The notes: generated by a model not told the origin, from the letters alone. A stretch of 64,000 nt of DNA from an uncultured Burkholderiales bacterium (GCA_946480465.1 CAMLJY010000028.1:10789-74788), one strand, 5' to 3'. Shown: positions 42,163 through 51,259, numbered from the stretch's first letter. Made by a program: numbers and translations.

Positions 42163-42197
42163 GCGGGGCCGCTGCCCATGGCGGGCAGCGGCCCCGC
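42163..42197. terminator. Perfect 15-bp hairpin after ohr
   Basis: GCGGGGCCGCTGCCC pairs exactly with its reverse complement across a five-base loop. It lies between the convergent ends of ohr and the asparaginase gene. There is no T-run on either side, so a bidirectional terminator or transcript-stabilising hairpin is inferred only from position and strength. Confidence 0.6.
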
Positions 42198-42210
42198 ATC
42201 ACATTCCGTT

Positions 42211-42233
42211 GGACGCGTCTCTAACGCGCTAGG
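42211..42233. repeat. Short GCGT-hairpin/CTAG repeat, copy 1
   Basis: GACGCGTCT followed six bases later by RCGCGCTAG. Similar units are at 51080-51101 and 52581-52603. The asparaginase stop codon (TAG, minus strand) falls inside it. Confidence 0.5.
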
Positions 42234-43167
42234 TTCCCGGCGTCCCCAGCAGGCTCAGCATCAGGTCGATGCGCGCCTGCCAGGGCGACAGCGTGGGCGC
42301 GGCCGGCAGCGTCTCGTCCTGGACGCCGACCAGCGCACCGCCGGCGCAACGCGTGCAGCGCCACACCGGAATGCCGGCGGCCACGGCGCGGCGCAGTGCC
42401 GGCTCCATCGCCCGGTGCAAGCTGCCGTTGCCCGGCGTCGCGACGACGATGCCGTGCACGCCCGAGGCCACCAGCGCATCCACCACGCCGCCGCCACTGC
42501 CGGCATGGCCGGTCACGATCTCGACCCGCGGCCAGGAGGACGGTTCGAAGGCGATGCGCGCCACGCCGAAGGGCGAACCCACCGGCCACAGCCGGTGCCG
42601 GCGCAGGCGGCCTTCTTCCACCCGCGCGATCGGCCCGGCGTCGCCTGACGAGAAGGCATCGATGCGGTAGGTGTGCACCTTGCGCACGTCATGCGCGCTG
42701 TGCACCTGGCCGCCGAACACGACCACCACGCCGCAGGCGCCCGGCTCGCGCGCGACCACCGTCGCATCCAGCAGGTTCTGCGGTCCGTCGGCCTGCAACG
42801 CGGTGGATGGCCGCATCGCGCCGGTCAGCACCACCGGCTTGCCCGGCGCCAGTACCCGCTGCAGGAACCAGGCGGTTTCCTCCATCGTGTCGGTGCCGTG
42901 GGTGATGACGATGCCGCAGACCTCCGGCCGCGCCAGGTGATGCTCCACCCGCTGCGCCAGGCGCTGCCAGGTGGCGTTGTCCATGTCCTTGCTGTCCAGC
43001 TGCGCGACCTGCTCCAGCTCGATCGGCGCCTGCCCCAGCTGCGGCACCGCGGCCACCAGGTCCGCCACGCTGCGCTGGGCGGCGGTGTAGCCGACGTTGT
43101 CGGCCGGATTGGAGGCCGTGCCGGCGATGGTGCCGCCGGTACCGAGGATCACGACAGTGCTTGGCAT
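42229..43167 (-). CDS. L-asparaginase (type I/II bacterial family)
   Basis: 312 residues. Threonine motif 1 [14 protein letters not shown] and motif 2 [18 protein letters not shown] hold both catalytic Thr residues and the Asp/Lys-type pair of the asparaginase/glutaminase fold. No signal peptide, so a cytoplasmic enzyme converting asparagine to aspartate and ammonia. It starts 120 bases from lexA on the other strand, and the SOS box is only 12 bases upstream of its start, so LexA may repress it as well. Confidence 0.92.
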   Translation of the reverse strand: MPSTVVILGTGGTIAGTASNPADNVGYTAAQRSVADLVAAVPQLGQAPIELEQVAQLDSKDMDNATWQRLAQRVEHHLARPEVCGIVITHGTDTMEETAWFLQRVLAPGKPVVLTGAMRPSTALQADGPQNLLDATVVAREPGACGVVVVFGGQVHSAHDVRKVHTYRIDAFSSGDAGPIARVEEGRLRRHRLWPVGSPFGVARIAFEPSSWPRVEIVTGHAGSGGGVVDALVASGVHGIVVATPGNGSLHRAMEPALRRAVAAGIPVWRCTRCAGGALVGVQDETLPAAPTLSPWQARIDLMLSLLGTPGT

Positions 43168-43178
43168 CGGGTTCTCGT

Positions 43179-43194
43179 CTGGATAAAAATACAG
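43179..43194. promoter_or_regulatory. LexA (SOS) box
   Basis: CTGGATAAAAATACAG differs from the proteobacterial consensus CTGT-N8-ACAG by one base and keeps the AT-rich core. It lies between the asparaginase and lexA start codons, as expected for LexA autoregulation. Confidence 0.85.
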
Positions 43195-43287
43195 GATACT
43201 GGATGGATTCGCAGGGGTTGGCCGCACGGCGGATCCGGCCCCTGCGCAAAAGCCCCGCCGACCGACCGAGAACCCGAAGGACGCTCC

Positions 43288-43968
43288 ATGGAAGAAGGCC
43301 CCAAGCTCACCGCCCGCCAGCAGCAGATTCTCGATCTGGTGCAAAGCGCCATCGAACGCACCGGCGCCCCGCCCACGCGGGCCGAGATCGCGTCCGAGCT
43401 CGGCTTCCGTTCCGCCAACGCGGCCGAAGAGCACCTGCAGGCGCTGGCGCGCAAGGGCGTGATCGAACTGGTGGGCGGCACCTCGCGCGGCATTCGTCTG
43501 CGTTCCGACACCTTGCGAGCCTTGAATGAGGCCCGCGGCAAGCAATTCTCGCTGCCCCTGCCGAGCCTGGCCCAGCTGACGCTGCCGCTGGTCGGCCGCG
43601 TGGCGGCCGGCAGCCCCATCCTCGCGCAGGAACACATCGACCAGACCTTCGTCGTCGAAGCCTCGATGTTCCCGCGCAAGCCCGACTACCTGCTGCGCGT
43701 GCGCGGCATGAGCATGCGCGATGCCGGCATCCTCGACGGCGACCTGCTCGCCGTGCAGCGCGCCACCGACGCCAAGAACGGCCAGATCGTCGTCGCGCGA
43801 CTGGGCGACGACGTCACGGTCAAGCGCCTGCGCCGCACCCGCCAGGCGATCGAGCTGCTGCCGGAGAACCCCGACTACGAGACCATCGTCGTGCCGACCG
43901 ACGGCGAGGTCGACTTCCAGCTCGAAGGCATCGCGGTCGGCCTGATCCGCAACACGATGCTGATGTGA
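43288..43968 (+). CDS. lexA: SOS repressor LexA
   Basis: 226 residues. N-terminal wHTH ([36 protein letters not shown]), self-cleavage site Ala107-Gly108 in RVAAGSP, and the Ser142/Lys179 catalytic dyad ([14 protein letters not shown]). It represses DNA-damage genes until RecA filaments promote its autocleavage. A long leader of about 95 bases separates it from the SOS box. Confidence 0.97.
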   Translation: MEEGPKLTARQQQILDLVQSAIERTGAPPTRAEIASELGFRSANAAEEHLQALARKGVIELVGGTSRGIRLRSDTLRALNEARGKQFSLPLPSLAQLTLPLVGRVAAGSPILAQEHIDQTFVVEASMFPRKPDYLLRVRGMSMRDAGILDGDLLAVQRATDAKNGQIVVARLGDDVTVKRLRRTRQAIELLPENPDYETIVVPTDGEVDFQLEGIAVGLIRNTMLM

Positions 43969-44138
43969 TGGCGACCGCGCAGCAGCCCAACCGGCCCAGC
44001 CGGGCCACCGCTCGTCCCAGGCAGGCCGCGCTGCCTCCCGGCCAGCCCATCTGCCAACCGCCCCGCCAGCCGATCTCCCCGTCGACCTCACAGCCTGCCC
44101 GCCATCCGGCGACGCCGTCGCGGACCCGGCCCAAGCCG

Positions 44139-44444
44139 ATGCGCACCACCGTCAAGTCACCCAAGGCCGCGTGCGCCGCCGATTGCACCGAGCTGGAACA
44201 ACTGCCCAACGTCGGCCCCGCAATGGCAGCCGACCTGCGCGCGCTGGGCATCCGGCACCCGCGCGAGCTGGCGCACCGCGACGCCTTCGTGCTGTACCAG
44301 GCGCTGTGCGCCCACACGGGCAAGCGCCAGGACCCCTGCGTGCTGGACACCTTCATGGCCGCCACCGATTTCATGCGCGGGGCCGCGCCGGCTCCGTGGT
44401 GGACGTACACGGCGCAGCGCAAACTGCTGTACGGCACGGTCTGA
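44139..44444 (+). CDS. Helix-hairpin-helix protein (Cdd1 / mitomycin-resistance-like)
   Basis: 101 residues from the ATG at 44139. CTELEQLPNVGPAMAADLRALG is the HhH part, given here as LEQLPNVGPAMAADL; the rest (RHPRELAHRDAFVLY and APAPWWTYTAQRKL) matches Cdd1-type proteins, sometimes named mitomycin resistance proteins. Role in DNA metabolism is inferred. The frame is open back to an ATG at 43968 that overlaps the lexA stop, but that stretch encodes a Pro/Gln/Arg-rich segment with no similarity. Either start places it in the lexA transcript. Confidence 0.82.
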   Translation: MRTTVKSPKAACAADCTELEQLPNVGPAMAADLRALGIRHPRELAHRDAFVLYQALCAHTGKRQDPCVLDTFMAATDFMRGAAPAPWWTYTAQRKLLYGTV

Positions 44445-44526
44445 AGCCCGCCGGGCGAGCAGAACCCGCGCCTGGCGCACCAGGGGCTGCCCCGCGTGGC
44501 CCCCGTTCTGCCGCTCATATTGCGCG

Positions 44527-46956
44527 TCAACGCGCGGGTGAGATCGTGAGCACCGCCTTCGGCGCGGCCTGCGGCCACAACGGCAGGTCCTGCACCTTCA
44601 CCCAGCGCGGCAGCAGGTCGCGGTAGTGCGCTGACCAGGGCAGCCCGCTCTGCCCGGTGTTGTGCATGACGCGTGAGCGGCTGCGGTCGCCCAAGTCGTA
44701 CAGCGCGCGCAGGCTCGGGCCGTGTTCATCCAGGTAGTGCTCGCCGGTCACGCTGTCGGCCCTCAGGGTCACGCGGCCGACGTTGACCGTGTAGGTGTCC
44801 CCGCCCACCGGCGCGCGCAGCTCGAAGAAGCGCGCCAGCGGCTTCACCTTCGAGAAGGGCCGGTGCTCGGCCCGTGCCTGGTGGGCACGTCCCCACTGCC
44901 AGGCAGCCGGGTCCGGCCCCTGCAGCGCCTGCAGCTCGTCCAGCGCCGCATCCAGCGCAGCGCCAGCCTGTTGCAGGCAGGTCTCGCCGGCCGGCGTGCG
45001 CTGGTCGTCGCACCAGCTGCCGTCATCGCGCTCGAGGATGCTGTCCACCGCGTCGAAGAAGCTGCGGCTGCCGATGTGCTTGTCCGGCACCACGCGCAGA
45101 TCGTCCCCGATCACCCGCAGCGTGAAGTGGCGCATCCAGGCCCAGTAGATCAGCGGCGCGGCCCGGTCGGCCGACATCGTGCCGTCGAAGCCAGCCAGCT
45201 GCTGCTGCGCAGCGGCCGCCAGCGCGTGCTTCGATGGCGCACGCCGCAGCCACTCGAGGCCGCGCGGCGCGGCCAGCGACTTCTCGTCGGCCTGCAGGCG
45301 GCGCAGGTCGTCCAGGCTGTGCCGGGGCCTGGACTCCAGCCACTGTTCGATGCGGTTCTGCCGGTGCGGCAGTGCCCAGCTGCTGGAGATGAAGGCCGGG
45401 TGATCCGCAGGCACCACGCGCTGGTTGGCGGTGGCGATCGCGCCGTCGGACGGCTCCCGCTGCTGCGGCAGCAGATCGAAAGGCAGCCAGCCACCCCAGT
45501 CGTAGCGCGGGTCCCAGCCTGGCGCGGGTGCCAGGCCCATCAGGTCGTTGTCCGGGTGGCGCAAGGGCACGCGGGCCGGTGCGACGAAGGCGATGCGGCC
45601 GCCGGCATCGGCCACCACCATGTTCTGCATCGGCGCCACCCAGCCCTTGGCCGCTTCGATGAACTCGTCGACCGAGGCCGCGCGGTTCATGCGCAGCGAG
45701 GCGCCGACCTGGTCCGTCTCGGGGTCCAGCGCGGTCCATCGCATCGCGATCGCGTAGCCTGGCCGGCCCTTGGTCCCGAGCAGGTCGGCGGTGACACCGG
45801 CGTCCGAGATCACGGGGCCGTGGCGGGTGCTGCGCACGGTCATCGTCACGTCGGCCTGGCCCTTGATGCGGATGGTCTCCTGCCGCGTCTCGAAGCGGGT
45901 CCAGCCATCGGGCGTCTGGTACTGCGACGGGTCGTCGGGCTTGATGCGCTCCAGGTACAGGTCCTGCACGTCGGGTCCGGTGTTGGTGTAGCCCCAGGCC
46001 ACCTGCGCGTTCTGTCCCAGCACCACGCCGGGCAGGCCCGGCAGCGTGGCGCCGGCCACGTCGTAGCCCGGCGCCTTCAGCCGCGCGAAGTACCACAGCG
46101 CCGGCGCCGACAACTTCAGGTGCGGGTCGTTCGCCAGCAGCGGCTTGCCGGTGGTCGTGCGTTCTCCGGACAGCACCCAGTTGTTCGAGCCCACGCCCTC
46201 GATGCCCGATTCGGGCGCCGCCGCCAGCAGGCGGCTGCTCATCGCGTCGATCGCAGCCACCTCGGCATCCAGCTTCAGCGAGCGGTACAGCGCGGGATAG
46301 TCCAGCACCTCAGGGGGCGCATCGCCCGGATACGGCGGCAGCAACTGGTCGATGCGGGCCTTGTCCATGCGCAGCGCCAGCCGCAGGCGCAGCAGCTCGG
46401 TCGACCAGTTCCCGCCCAGGTCCCAGGCCATCATGATCGACCAGGCCAGGCTGTCGACCGGCGTCCAGGGCTCCGGCTTCAGGCCGAGGATCAGGAACTC
46501 CGGCGGCCGGGCACCGAGGCCGTCGCGCAGCACCGCATTGATGCCCTCGGCATAGGCTTCCAGCGCCGCACGCGCCTCGCCCTGCGTCTGCGCCCACTGG
46601 GCCTCGGCGGCCCGCCGCACGGCCAGCGCGCGCAGGAAGCGGTCGGCATCCAGCGCCGCGGGACCGAAGGCCTCGGCCAGCCGGCCGGATGCGATGCGCT
46701 TGTGCGTTTCCAGCTGCCACAGCCGGTCCTGCGCATGGACGACGCCGAGGCCGAAGAACAGGTCATGGGCATTCGCTGCCTGGATGGTGGGGATGCCGTC
46801 GACGTCGCGCTCGATGCGCAACTCGGCCTGGGCACCGCGCAGGGCCAGGGTGCCCGAGATCTTCGGCTGCGCCAGCGCCATGTAGGCCCCGACGGCCGTG
46901 GCACCGGCCAGCAGCAGGAGTAACAGGGCCCACGCCCCGCGTCGGATCCACTTCAT
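44527..46956 (-). CDS. Penicillin acylase-family Ntn-hydrolase
   Basis: 809 residues. N-terminal membrane anchor or signal (about 5-27), an alpha chain with the ERDVDGIPTIQA motif, and the autocleavage/nucleophile site GVGSNNWVLSG with Ser257 as the beta-chain N-terminus after processing. The family cleaves amide bonds of penicillins, acyl-homoserine lactones or other N-acyl compounds in the periplasm. Full-length with no visible damage. Substrate unknown; quorum-signal degradation is one possibility. Confidence 0.92.
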   Translation of the reverse strand: MKWIRRGAWALLLLLLAGATAVGAYMALAQPKISGTLALRGAQAELRIERDVDGIPTIQAANAHDLFFGLGVVHAQDRLWQLETHKRIASGRLAEAFGPAALDADRFLRALAVRRAAEAQWAQTQGEARAALEAYAEGINAVLRDGLGARPPEFLILGLKPEPWTPVDSLAWSIMMAWDLGGNWSTELLRLRLALRMDKARIDQLLPPYPGDAPPEVLDYPALYRSLKLDAEVAAIDAMSSRLLAAAPESGIEGVGSNNWVLSGERTTTGKPLLANDPHLKLSAPALWYFARLKAPGYDVAGATLPGLPGVVLGQNAQVAWGYTNTGPDVQDLYLERIKPDDPSQYQTPDGWTRFETRQETIRIKGQADVTMTVRSTRHGPVISDAGVTADLLGTKGRPGYAIAMRWTALDPETDQVGASLRMNRAASVDEFIEAAKGWVAPMQNMVVADAGGRIAFVAPARVPLRHPDNDLMGLAPAPGWDPRYDWGGWLPFDLLPQQREPSDGAIATANQRVVPADHPAFISSSWALPHRQNRIEQWLESRPRHSLDDLRRLQADEKSLAAPRGLEWLRRAPSKHALAAAAQQQLAGFDGTMSADRAAPLIYWAWMRHFTLRVIGDDLRVVPDKHIGSRSFFDAVDSILERDDGSWCDDQRTPAGETCLQQAGAALDAALDELQALQGPDPAAWQWGRAHQARAEHRPFSKVKPLARFFELRAPVGGDTYTVNVGRVTLRADSVTGEHYLDEHGPSLRALYDLGDRSRSRVMHNTGQSGLPWSAHYRDLLPRWVKVQDLPLWPQAAPKAVLTISPAR

Positions 46957-47108
46957 CGTGCGTATGTCTCCTCGAGAGTCGGCGGAGCGTAGCAGCCGAG
47001 GCCGGCGCCCAAATGCCGGGCCTTCCCGGGGCTGTTCGCCGCTTCGGACCGGCCCGCCGTTCGAACAATTCGCTACAGCTGACCGGTCCTCCTGTCGATA
47101 ACCGTGAC

Positions 47109-47591
47109 ATGAACACGCTTCACCACCTCTTGCCACGCTGGGCCACCCGCTCGCCGGCCGGGCGTGACAGCGTCATTTCGAACTGGCTGCGCAGCACCTT
47201 CGGCGGCGCGCCGAGCGCGCAGCACTCCCGCGTCGAGGTCTGCCCGCCGGCGCTGTGGCCGTCGTCGCTGAGCTTCTGGGGCCGCGCCAGGCGCTGGCTG
47301 GAGCGTTCACCGTGGATGCCGGAGGACCACCGCCCGGTCAACCGGCTGGCGCTGGTCAAGCAGGAGTTCCATGGCAGCCTGCTGGGCCTGGACTCGCCCG
47401 AGGTCTCGGCGCTGCGCGATCGCATCGAGCGTGCCCGCTCGCTGCGCGAACTGTGGCACCTGCGCTCGGTGCTCTACGGCCTGCTGGCCACCGGCTTCGA
47501 CCAGCTCGAGGCCGAACGCCAGATGGCGCGGCTGAACCGCCACTTCCCCACCCGGGCGCCGCGCGCCGGCGTGGCGACACCGCTGCACTGA
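47109..47591 (+). CDS. Hypothetical protein, first of a related tandem pair
   Basis: 160 residues, not recognised. The second half is helical and contains RSLRELWHLRSVLYGLL, which resembles PVDLWLLRGAVYAAL in the next gene; shared pattern [DE]LWxLRxxxY..L. No signal peptide or membrane helix. Codon use matches the neighbours. The start ATG at 47109 has GATAACCGTG upstream, a poor ribosome-binding site. Divergent from the acylase gene. Confidence 0.7.
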   Translation: MNTLHHLLPRWATRSPAGRDSVISNWLRSTFGGAPSAQHSRVEVCPPALWPSSLSFWGRARRWLERSPWMPEDHRPVNRLALVKQEFHGSLLGLDSPEVSALRDRIERARSLRELWHLRSVLYGLLATGFDQLEAERQMARLNRHFPTRAPRAGVATPLH

Positions 47592-47615
47592 CGCGCAGCG
47601 GACCGGCATCCACGC

Positions 47616-47990
47616 ATGTCCGCGCTGCCCATGCCAAGCCCGACGCGCGCGCCGCGGCATTTCACGCACACGCCGGAGGTGTCGCTGGTGCGCAGCACGC
47701 TGCTGCTGCCCCAGCAGCGCTTGCGGCGCATCGCCGCGCGGCGCAGCTTCGTCGAGATGAAGCGCCTCTTCATCGAGGCGGTGGCCCACGTCGAAGGCCG
47801 GCGCGGCGACTGGCTGCGCCGCCAGGTGCGCCAGACCGAGGCGCCGGTGGACCTGTGGCTGCTGCGCGGCGCGGTCTATGCGGCGCTGGACGGCGATGCC
47901 ATCAGCCGCCGCCAGGTGCACTGGAACCTGCACCAGGCCCTCGACGCCGTGTTCCCGGACTCGAGCTTCATGCCGATGGCGTCGCGCTGA
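47616..47990 (+). CDS. Hypothetical protein, second of a related tandem pair
   Basis: 124 residues, not recognised. Basic N-terminal half, then a helical segment EMKRLFIEAVAHVEGRRGDW and the DLWLLRGAVYAAL motif shared with the preceding gene. It begins 25 bases after that gene, so the pair is likely an operon. The duplication suggests a small helical family; regulatory or DNA-linked roles cannot be excluded. Confidence 0.65.
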   Translation: MSALPMPSPTRAPRHFTHTPEVSLVRSTLLLPQQRLRRIAARRSFVEMKRLFIEAVAHVEGRRGDWLRRQVRQTEAPVDLWLLRGAVYAALDGDAISRRQVHWNLHQALDAVFPDSSFMPMASR

Positions 47991-48033
47991 CCCCCGGTGC
48001 CGAGCCGGCGCGCCAGGCGCCGCGCGGGCGACG

Positions 48034-48543
48034 TCAAGACAGTGCCAGGAAGTCCTGCTTGCCCAGGTCCACCCCGTTGTGGCGCAGCAGCGCATACGCG
48101 GTCGTCACGTGGAAGAAGAAGTTCGGCAGCGCCCAGTGCTTCAGGTAGAACTCGCCGTCGAACTTCAGCGGCTCACCGCTGCGGCGCGGGATGACGATCT
48201 CGCGGCCCTCGCTGCCGACGATGGCTTCGGCCGGCACGCTGGCGATGTAGTCCAGCGTCTTGCGCACGCGTTCGCGGCATTCGTCCAGCGTCTGCTCGTT
48301 GTCTTCGAACTTCGGGATCTCCGCGCCTGCCAGCCGGGCGATGCAGCCCTTGGCGGTGTCGCTGGCGATGCGGATCTGCGAAACGAAGGGCAACATGTCC
48401 GGTGCCAGCCGAGCCTGAAGGTAATTGGCGGTATCGAACTTACGCGCCTCGGCATGGGCCTGCGCCTTGTCCAGCCAGCCCAGCAGGCCCTTCAGCTGCC
48501 TCGTGAACACCGGTGCGCTGGCCGAATACATCGTGATTGCCAT
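48034..48543 (-). CDS. DUF1993-family protein
   Basis: 169 residues. MYSASAPVFTRQLKGLLGWL at the start, YLQARLAPDMLPFVSQI and LPNFFFHVTTAYALLRHNGV at the end match DUF1993, a DinB-like four-helix protein of unknown role often found in soil proteobacteria. No signal peptide. Preceded by AGGAG at the ATG at 48543. It is divergent from the dehydrogenase gene. Confidence 0.9.
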   Translation of the reverse strand: MAITMYSASAPVFTRQLKGLLGWLDKAQAHAEARKFDTANYLQARLAPDMLPFVSQIRIASDTAKGCIARLAGAEIPKFEDNEQTLDECRERVRKTLDYIASVPAEAIVGSEGREIVIPRRSGEPLKFDGEFYLKHWALPNFFFHVTTAYALLRHNGVDLGKQDFLALS

Positions 48544-48737
48544 CTCGTCTCCTGGGGATTGCAGTTGTGACGGCGGGATGCTAGCGACGCCCGGACGGCC
48601 TTGCCGAACGCGGCACAATCGCCCGCCATTCCTTCGTCATTGGCCCGCGCCGGATGACCCCTCCCCCGCTCACCCCGTTCGCCGATCCGAGCCCCGCGCT
48701 CGGACCACCCCCGGCGCTGCGCGCCCCGGGCCTGCCC

Positions 48738-49745
48738 ATGAACATCATCATCCTCGACGACTACCAGGATGCGGTGCGCAAGCTGCGCTGCGCGTCCCGG
48801 CTGGAAAGCCTCAACGCCAAGGTCTTCACCAACACCGTCAAGGGCATCGGCCAGCTCTCGGTCCGCTTGCGCGATGCCGACATCCTGGTGCTGATCCGCG
48901 AACGCACCCACTTCCCGCGTGCGCTGCTCGAGAAGCTGCCGAAGCTGAAGCTGATCGCGCAGACCGGGCGTGTCGGTCCGCACATCGACGTCGCGACCTG
49001 CACGCGCATGGGCATCGCGGTGGCCGAGGGCGTGGGCTCGCCGGTGGCGCCGGCCGAGTTGACCTGGGCGCTGATCATGGCCGCGATGCGCCGCCTGCCC
49101 CACTACATCGGTACCCTGAAGCACGGTGCGTGGCAGCAGTCGGGTCTGAAGTCGGCCTCCATGCCGCCGAACTTCGGCGTCGGCATGGTGCTGCGCGGCC
49201 GCACGCTGGGCATCTGGGGCTACGGCAAGATCGGCCAGCTGGTGGCCGGCTACGGCCGTGCCTTCGGCATGCGCGTGATCGTGTGGGGCAGCGAAAGCTC
49301 GCGCGTGAAGGCGCAGGCCGACGGCCACCAGCCGGCGCTGAGCCGCGAGGCCTTTTTCGAGGAGGCCGACGTGCTGAGCGTGCACCTGCGCCTGACGGAT
49401 GAAACACGCGGCATCGTGACGCTGGACGACCTGTCGCGCATGAAGCCCACGGCCATCTTCGTCAACACCTCGCGGGCCGAGCTGGTGCAGGAGAACGCCC
49501 TGGTCACCGGCCTCAACCGCGGCCGCCCGGGCATGGCGGCGGTGGACGTCTTCGAGACCGAACCCATCCTGCAGGGCCACCCGCTGCTGCGCCTGGAGAA
49601 CGCGGTGTGCACACCGCACATCGGCTACGTCGAGCAGGACAGCTACGAGCTGTACTTCGGCGCCGCGTTCGACAACGTCATCAACTTCATCCGCAACGAG
49701 CCCACCAACCTCGTCAATCCGGAAGCGCTCAAGGTGATGCGGTGA
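48738..49745 (+). CDS. D-2-hydroxyacid dehydrogenase (NAD-dependent)
   Basis: 335 residues. The Rossmann signature GYGKIGQLVAGYGRAFGM binds NAD, VNTSRAELV carries the active-site Arg, and CTPHIGYVEQDSYE carries the catalytic His with its partner Glu. The family includes phosphoglycerate, glycerate and lactate dehydrogenases; the subtype is not fixed. MNIIILDDYQDAVRKL is the family start, so I use 48738 rather than the upstream ATG at 48654. An MFS gene follows 43 bases on and may share its transcript. Confidence 0.92.
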   Translation: MNIIILDDYQDAVRKLRCASRLESLNAKVFTNTVKGIGQLSVRLRDADILVLIRERTHFPRALLEKLPKLKLIAQTGRVGPHIDVATCTRMGIAVAEGVGSPVAPAELTWALIMAAMRRLPHYIGTLKHGAWQQSGLKSASMPPNFGVGMVLRGRTLGIWGYGKIGQLVAGYGRAFGMRVIVWGSESSRVKAQADGHQPALSREAFFEEADVLSVHLRLTDETRGIVTLDDLSRMKPTAIFVNTSRAELVQENALVTGLNRGRPGMAAVDVFETEPILQGHPLLRLENAVCTPHIGYVEQDSYELYFGAAFDNVINFIRNEPTNLVNPEALKVMR

Positions 49746-49788
49746 GCCCCGCGCCTCGCGCGCAGGTGCAACGGGCAGAGGGACCGCG

Positions 49789-50958
49789 GTGAGCCCCGCC
49801 AGCGCGCGCTGGGCATTCCTGTTCGGGAACTTCGCCATCGGCTGCGGCGTGATGGTCACCGCCGGCGCGATGAACGACCTGGTGGCCTCGCTGCGCATCA
49901 GCGTCGCGGCGGGCGGGCAGCTGATCGCCGTCGCGGCGGTGGTGATGGCCATCGGCGCGCCGCTGCTGGCCGCGGTGGTCGCCGGCATCGACCGCCGCCG
50001 GCTGCTGACCGCCGCGCTGCTGTGGTTCGCTGCCGGCCATGCGCTCTCCGCGCTGATGCCGACTTATGCGGCGCTGCTGCCGGTGCGCGCGCTGTCGGTG
50101 CTGGGCGCGGCGGTCTTCACGCCGCAGGCGGCCGCGGCCATCGGCGTGATGGTGCCGGCCGCCGAACGCGGCCGCGCCATCACCTTCGTCTTCCTCGGCT
50201 GGTCGATCTCGTCGGTGCTCGGCATGCCGGTGCATGCCTACATCGGCGAGGCCTTCGGCTGGCGCTGGGCCTTCGGCCTGGTGGCGCTGCTGGCCTTTGC
50301 CGGCGCGCTGTGGGTGTGGCGGGCGGTGCCCAGCGGCGTGCGCCCGCCCGCGCTGTCGCGTGCCGCCTGGCGCGAGGTGTTCACGCACCCGGCGCTGATG
50401 GCGGTGGTCGCCGTCACGGCGCTGAGCGCGGCGGGGCAGTTCACGCTGTTCTCGTACGTCGCGCCCTACTACCGCCGGGTCCTGGGCGCCGAACCGGTGC
50501 ACATCAGCCTGCTGTTCTTCTGGTTCGGCGCGGTGGGGGTCCTGGGCAACGTGCTGGTCTCGCGGCACATCGACCGCCTGGGCGCCGACCGCATGGTGGC
50601 CGGCCTGCTGTGCTGCCTGGCAGCCGGCCTGCTCGCCTGGCCGCTGGGGGTCAGCCTGCCGGCGATGGCCGTCGTCATCACGCCCTGGGCCTTCGGCTGC
50701 TTCTCGTCGAACTCGGCCCAGCAGGCGCGCCTGAGCCTGGCCGCACCGGCGCTGGCGCCCGCGCTGGTGGCCCTGAACAGCTCGGCCATGTACGTCGGCC
50801 AGGCCCTGGGGGCGTCCAGCGGCGGCGCCATCGTGGCGCGGCAGGGCTTCGGACCACTGCACTGGGTGGGCCTGGCCTGGATGGCGGCGGCGATCGCGCT
50901 GAGCCTGTGGGCCGGTCGGCGCCTGGCCGCGCAGCCGCTGGCACCGGCGCACGGCTGA
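49789..50958 (+). CDS. MFS transporter (drug/sugar efflux type)
   Basis: 389 residues starting at GTG with AGAGGGA upstream. About 12 membrane segments, a motif-A-like loop VVAGIDRRRLLTAALL and the C-terminal half-loop VSRHIDRLGADRMV. The layout is that of drug-efflux or arabinose-efflux permeases in DHA1. Substrate unknown. It follows the dehydrogenase gene; a GC-rich gap of about 300 bases separates it from the sugar-binding gene downstream. Confidence 0.9.
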   Translation: MSPASARWAFLFGNFAIGCGVMVTAGAMNDLVASLRISVAAGGQLIAVAAVVMAIGAPLLAAVVAGIDRRRLLTAALLWFAAGHALSALMPTYAALLPVRALSVLGAAVFTPQAAAAIGVMVPAAERGRAITFVFLGWSISSVLGMPVHAYIGEAFGWRWAFGLVALLAFAGALWVWRAVPSGVRPPALSRAAWREVFTHPALMAVVAVTALSAAGQFTLFSYVAPYYRRVLGAEPVHISLLFFWFGAVGVLGNVLVSRHIDRLGADRMVAGLLCCLAAGLLAWPLGVSLPAMAVVITPWAFGCFSSNSAQQARLSLAAPALAPALVALNSSAMYVGQALGASSGGAIVARQGFGPLHWVGLAWMAAAIALSLWAGRRLAAQPLAPAHG

Positions 50959-50968
50959 AGCGCCCGCG

Positions 50969-51009
50969 CCGCTGGCCACCTGCACCGCTGGCCACCTGCA
51001 CCGCTGGCC
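50969..51009. repeat. 16-bp tandem repeat after the MFS gene
   Basis: CCGCTGGCCACCTGCA occurs at 50969-50984 and 50985-51000, and its first nine bases again at 51001-51009. The remaining part of this 300-base gap (to 51259) holds a small hairpin CCGGCG/CGCCGG (51011-51028), the repeat at 51080 and the promoter at 51131. Confidence 0.8.
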
Positions 51010-51079
51010 GCCGGCGCTGCTGCGCCGGCTGCGCTGCCGGCTGGCCGGCGCCGCGGCAGGCATGCCGGGCCGGGGTGGC

Positions 51080-51101
51080 TGACGCGTCTTACAGACGCTA
51101 G
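51080..51101. repeat. Short GCGT-hairpin/CTAG repeat, copy 2
   Basis: Contains GACGCGTCTT, then GCGTCTTACAGACGC, a perfect 6-bp hairpin with a three-base loop, and ends in CTAG. Related to the units at 42211 and 52581. Confidence 0.5.
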
Positions 51102-51130
51102 CCCCATCAGCCCGCCACCGGGGAAATCCC

Positions 51131-51204
51131 GTATCGGCCCCTGCAATGGCTGGTCATTTCTCGCAATTCCAGTATCAGGGCGTGCCCACGCCTGCTCCTA
51201 TCGT
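51131..51204 (+). promoter_or_regulatory. Predicted AraC-activated promoter of the first binding-protein gene
   Basis: AGTATCAGG (51171-51179), 17 bases, then CCTATCGT (51197-51204) as a -10-like element 55 bases before the ATG. A further GTATCGG at 51131 lies 41 bp upstream of the GTATCAG, nearly four helical turns. Same design as at 53896 and 55446. Confidence 0.7.
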
Positions 51205-51259
51205 TCAGCCCCATCGACGGCCACCCTCCAGGCCCGCCGAACGAACAAGGAGATCGACG

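Noticed and set aside
42163..42197. A riboswitch or small RNA at the perfect 15-bp hairpin
   Set aside because: It lies between convergent gene ends and not in a leader, and no conserved riboswitch core is visible; a terminator is simpler.
43968..44138. Longer start for the HhH gene
   Set aside because: The extra 57 residues are low-complexity Pro/Gln/Arg. I kept the domain start but note the overlap with the lexA stop as a finding, since it cannot be decided here.
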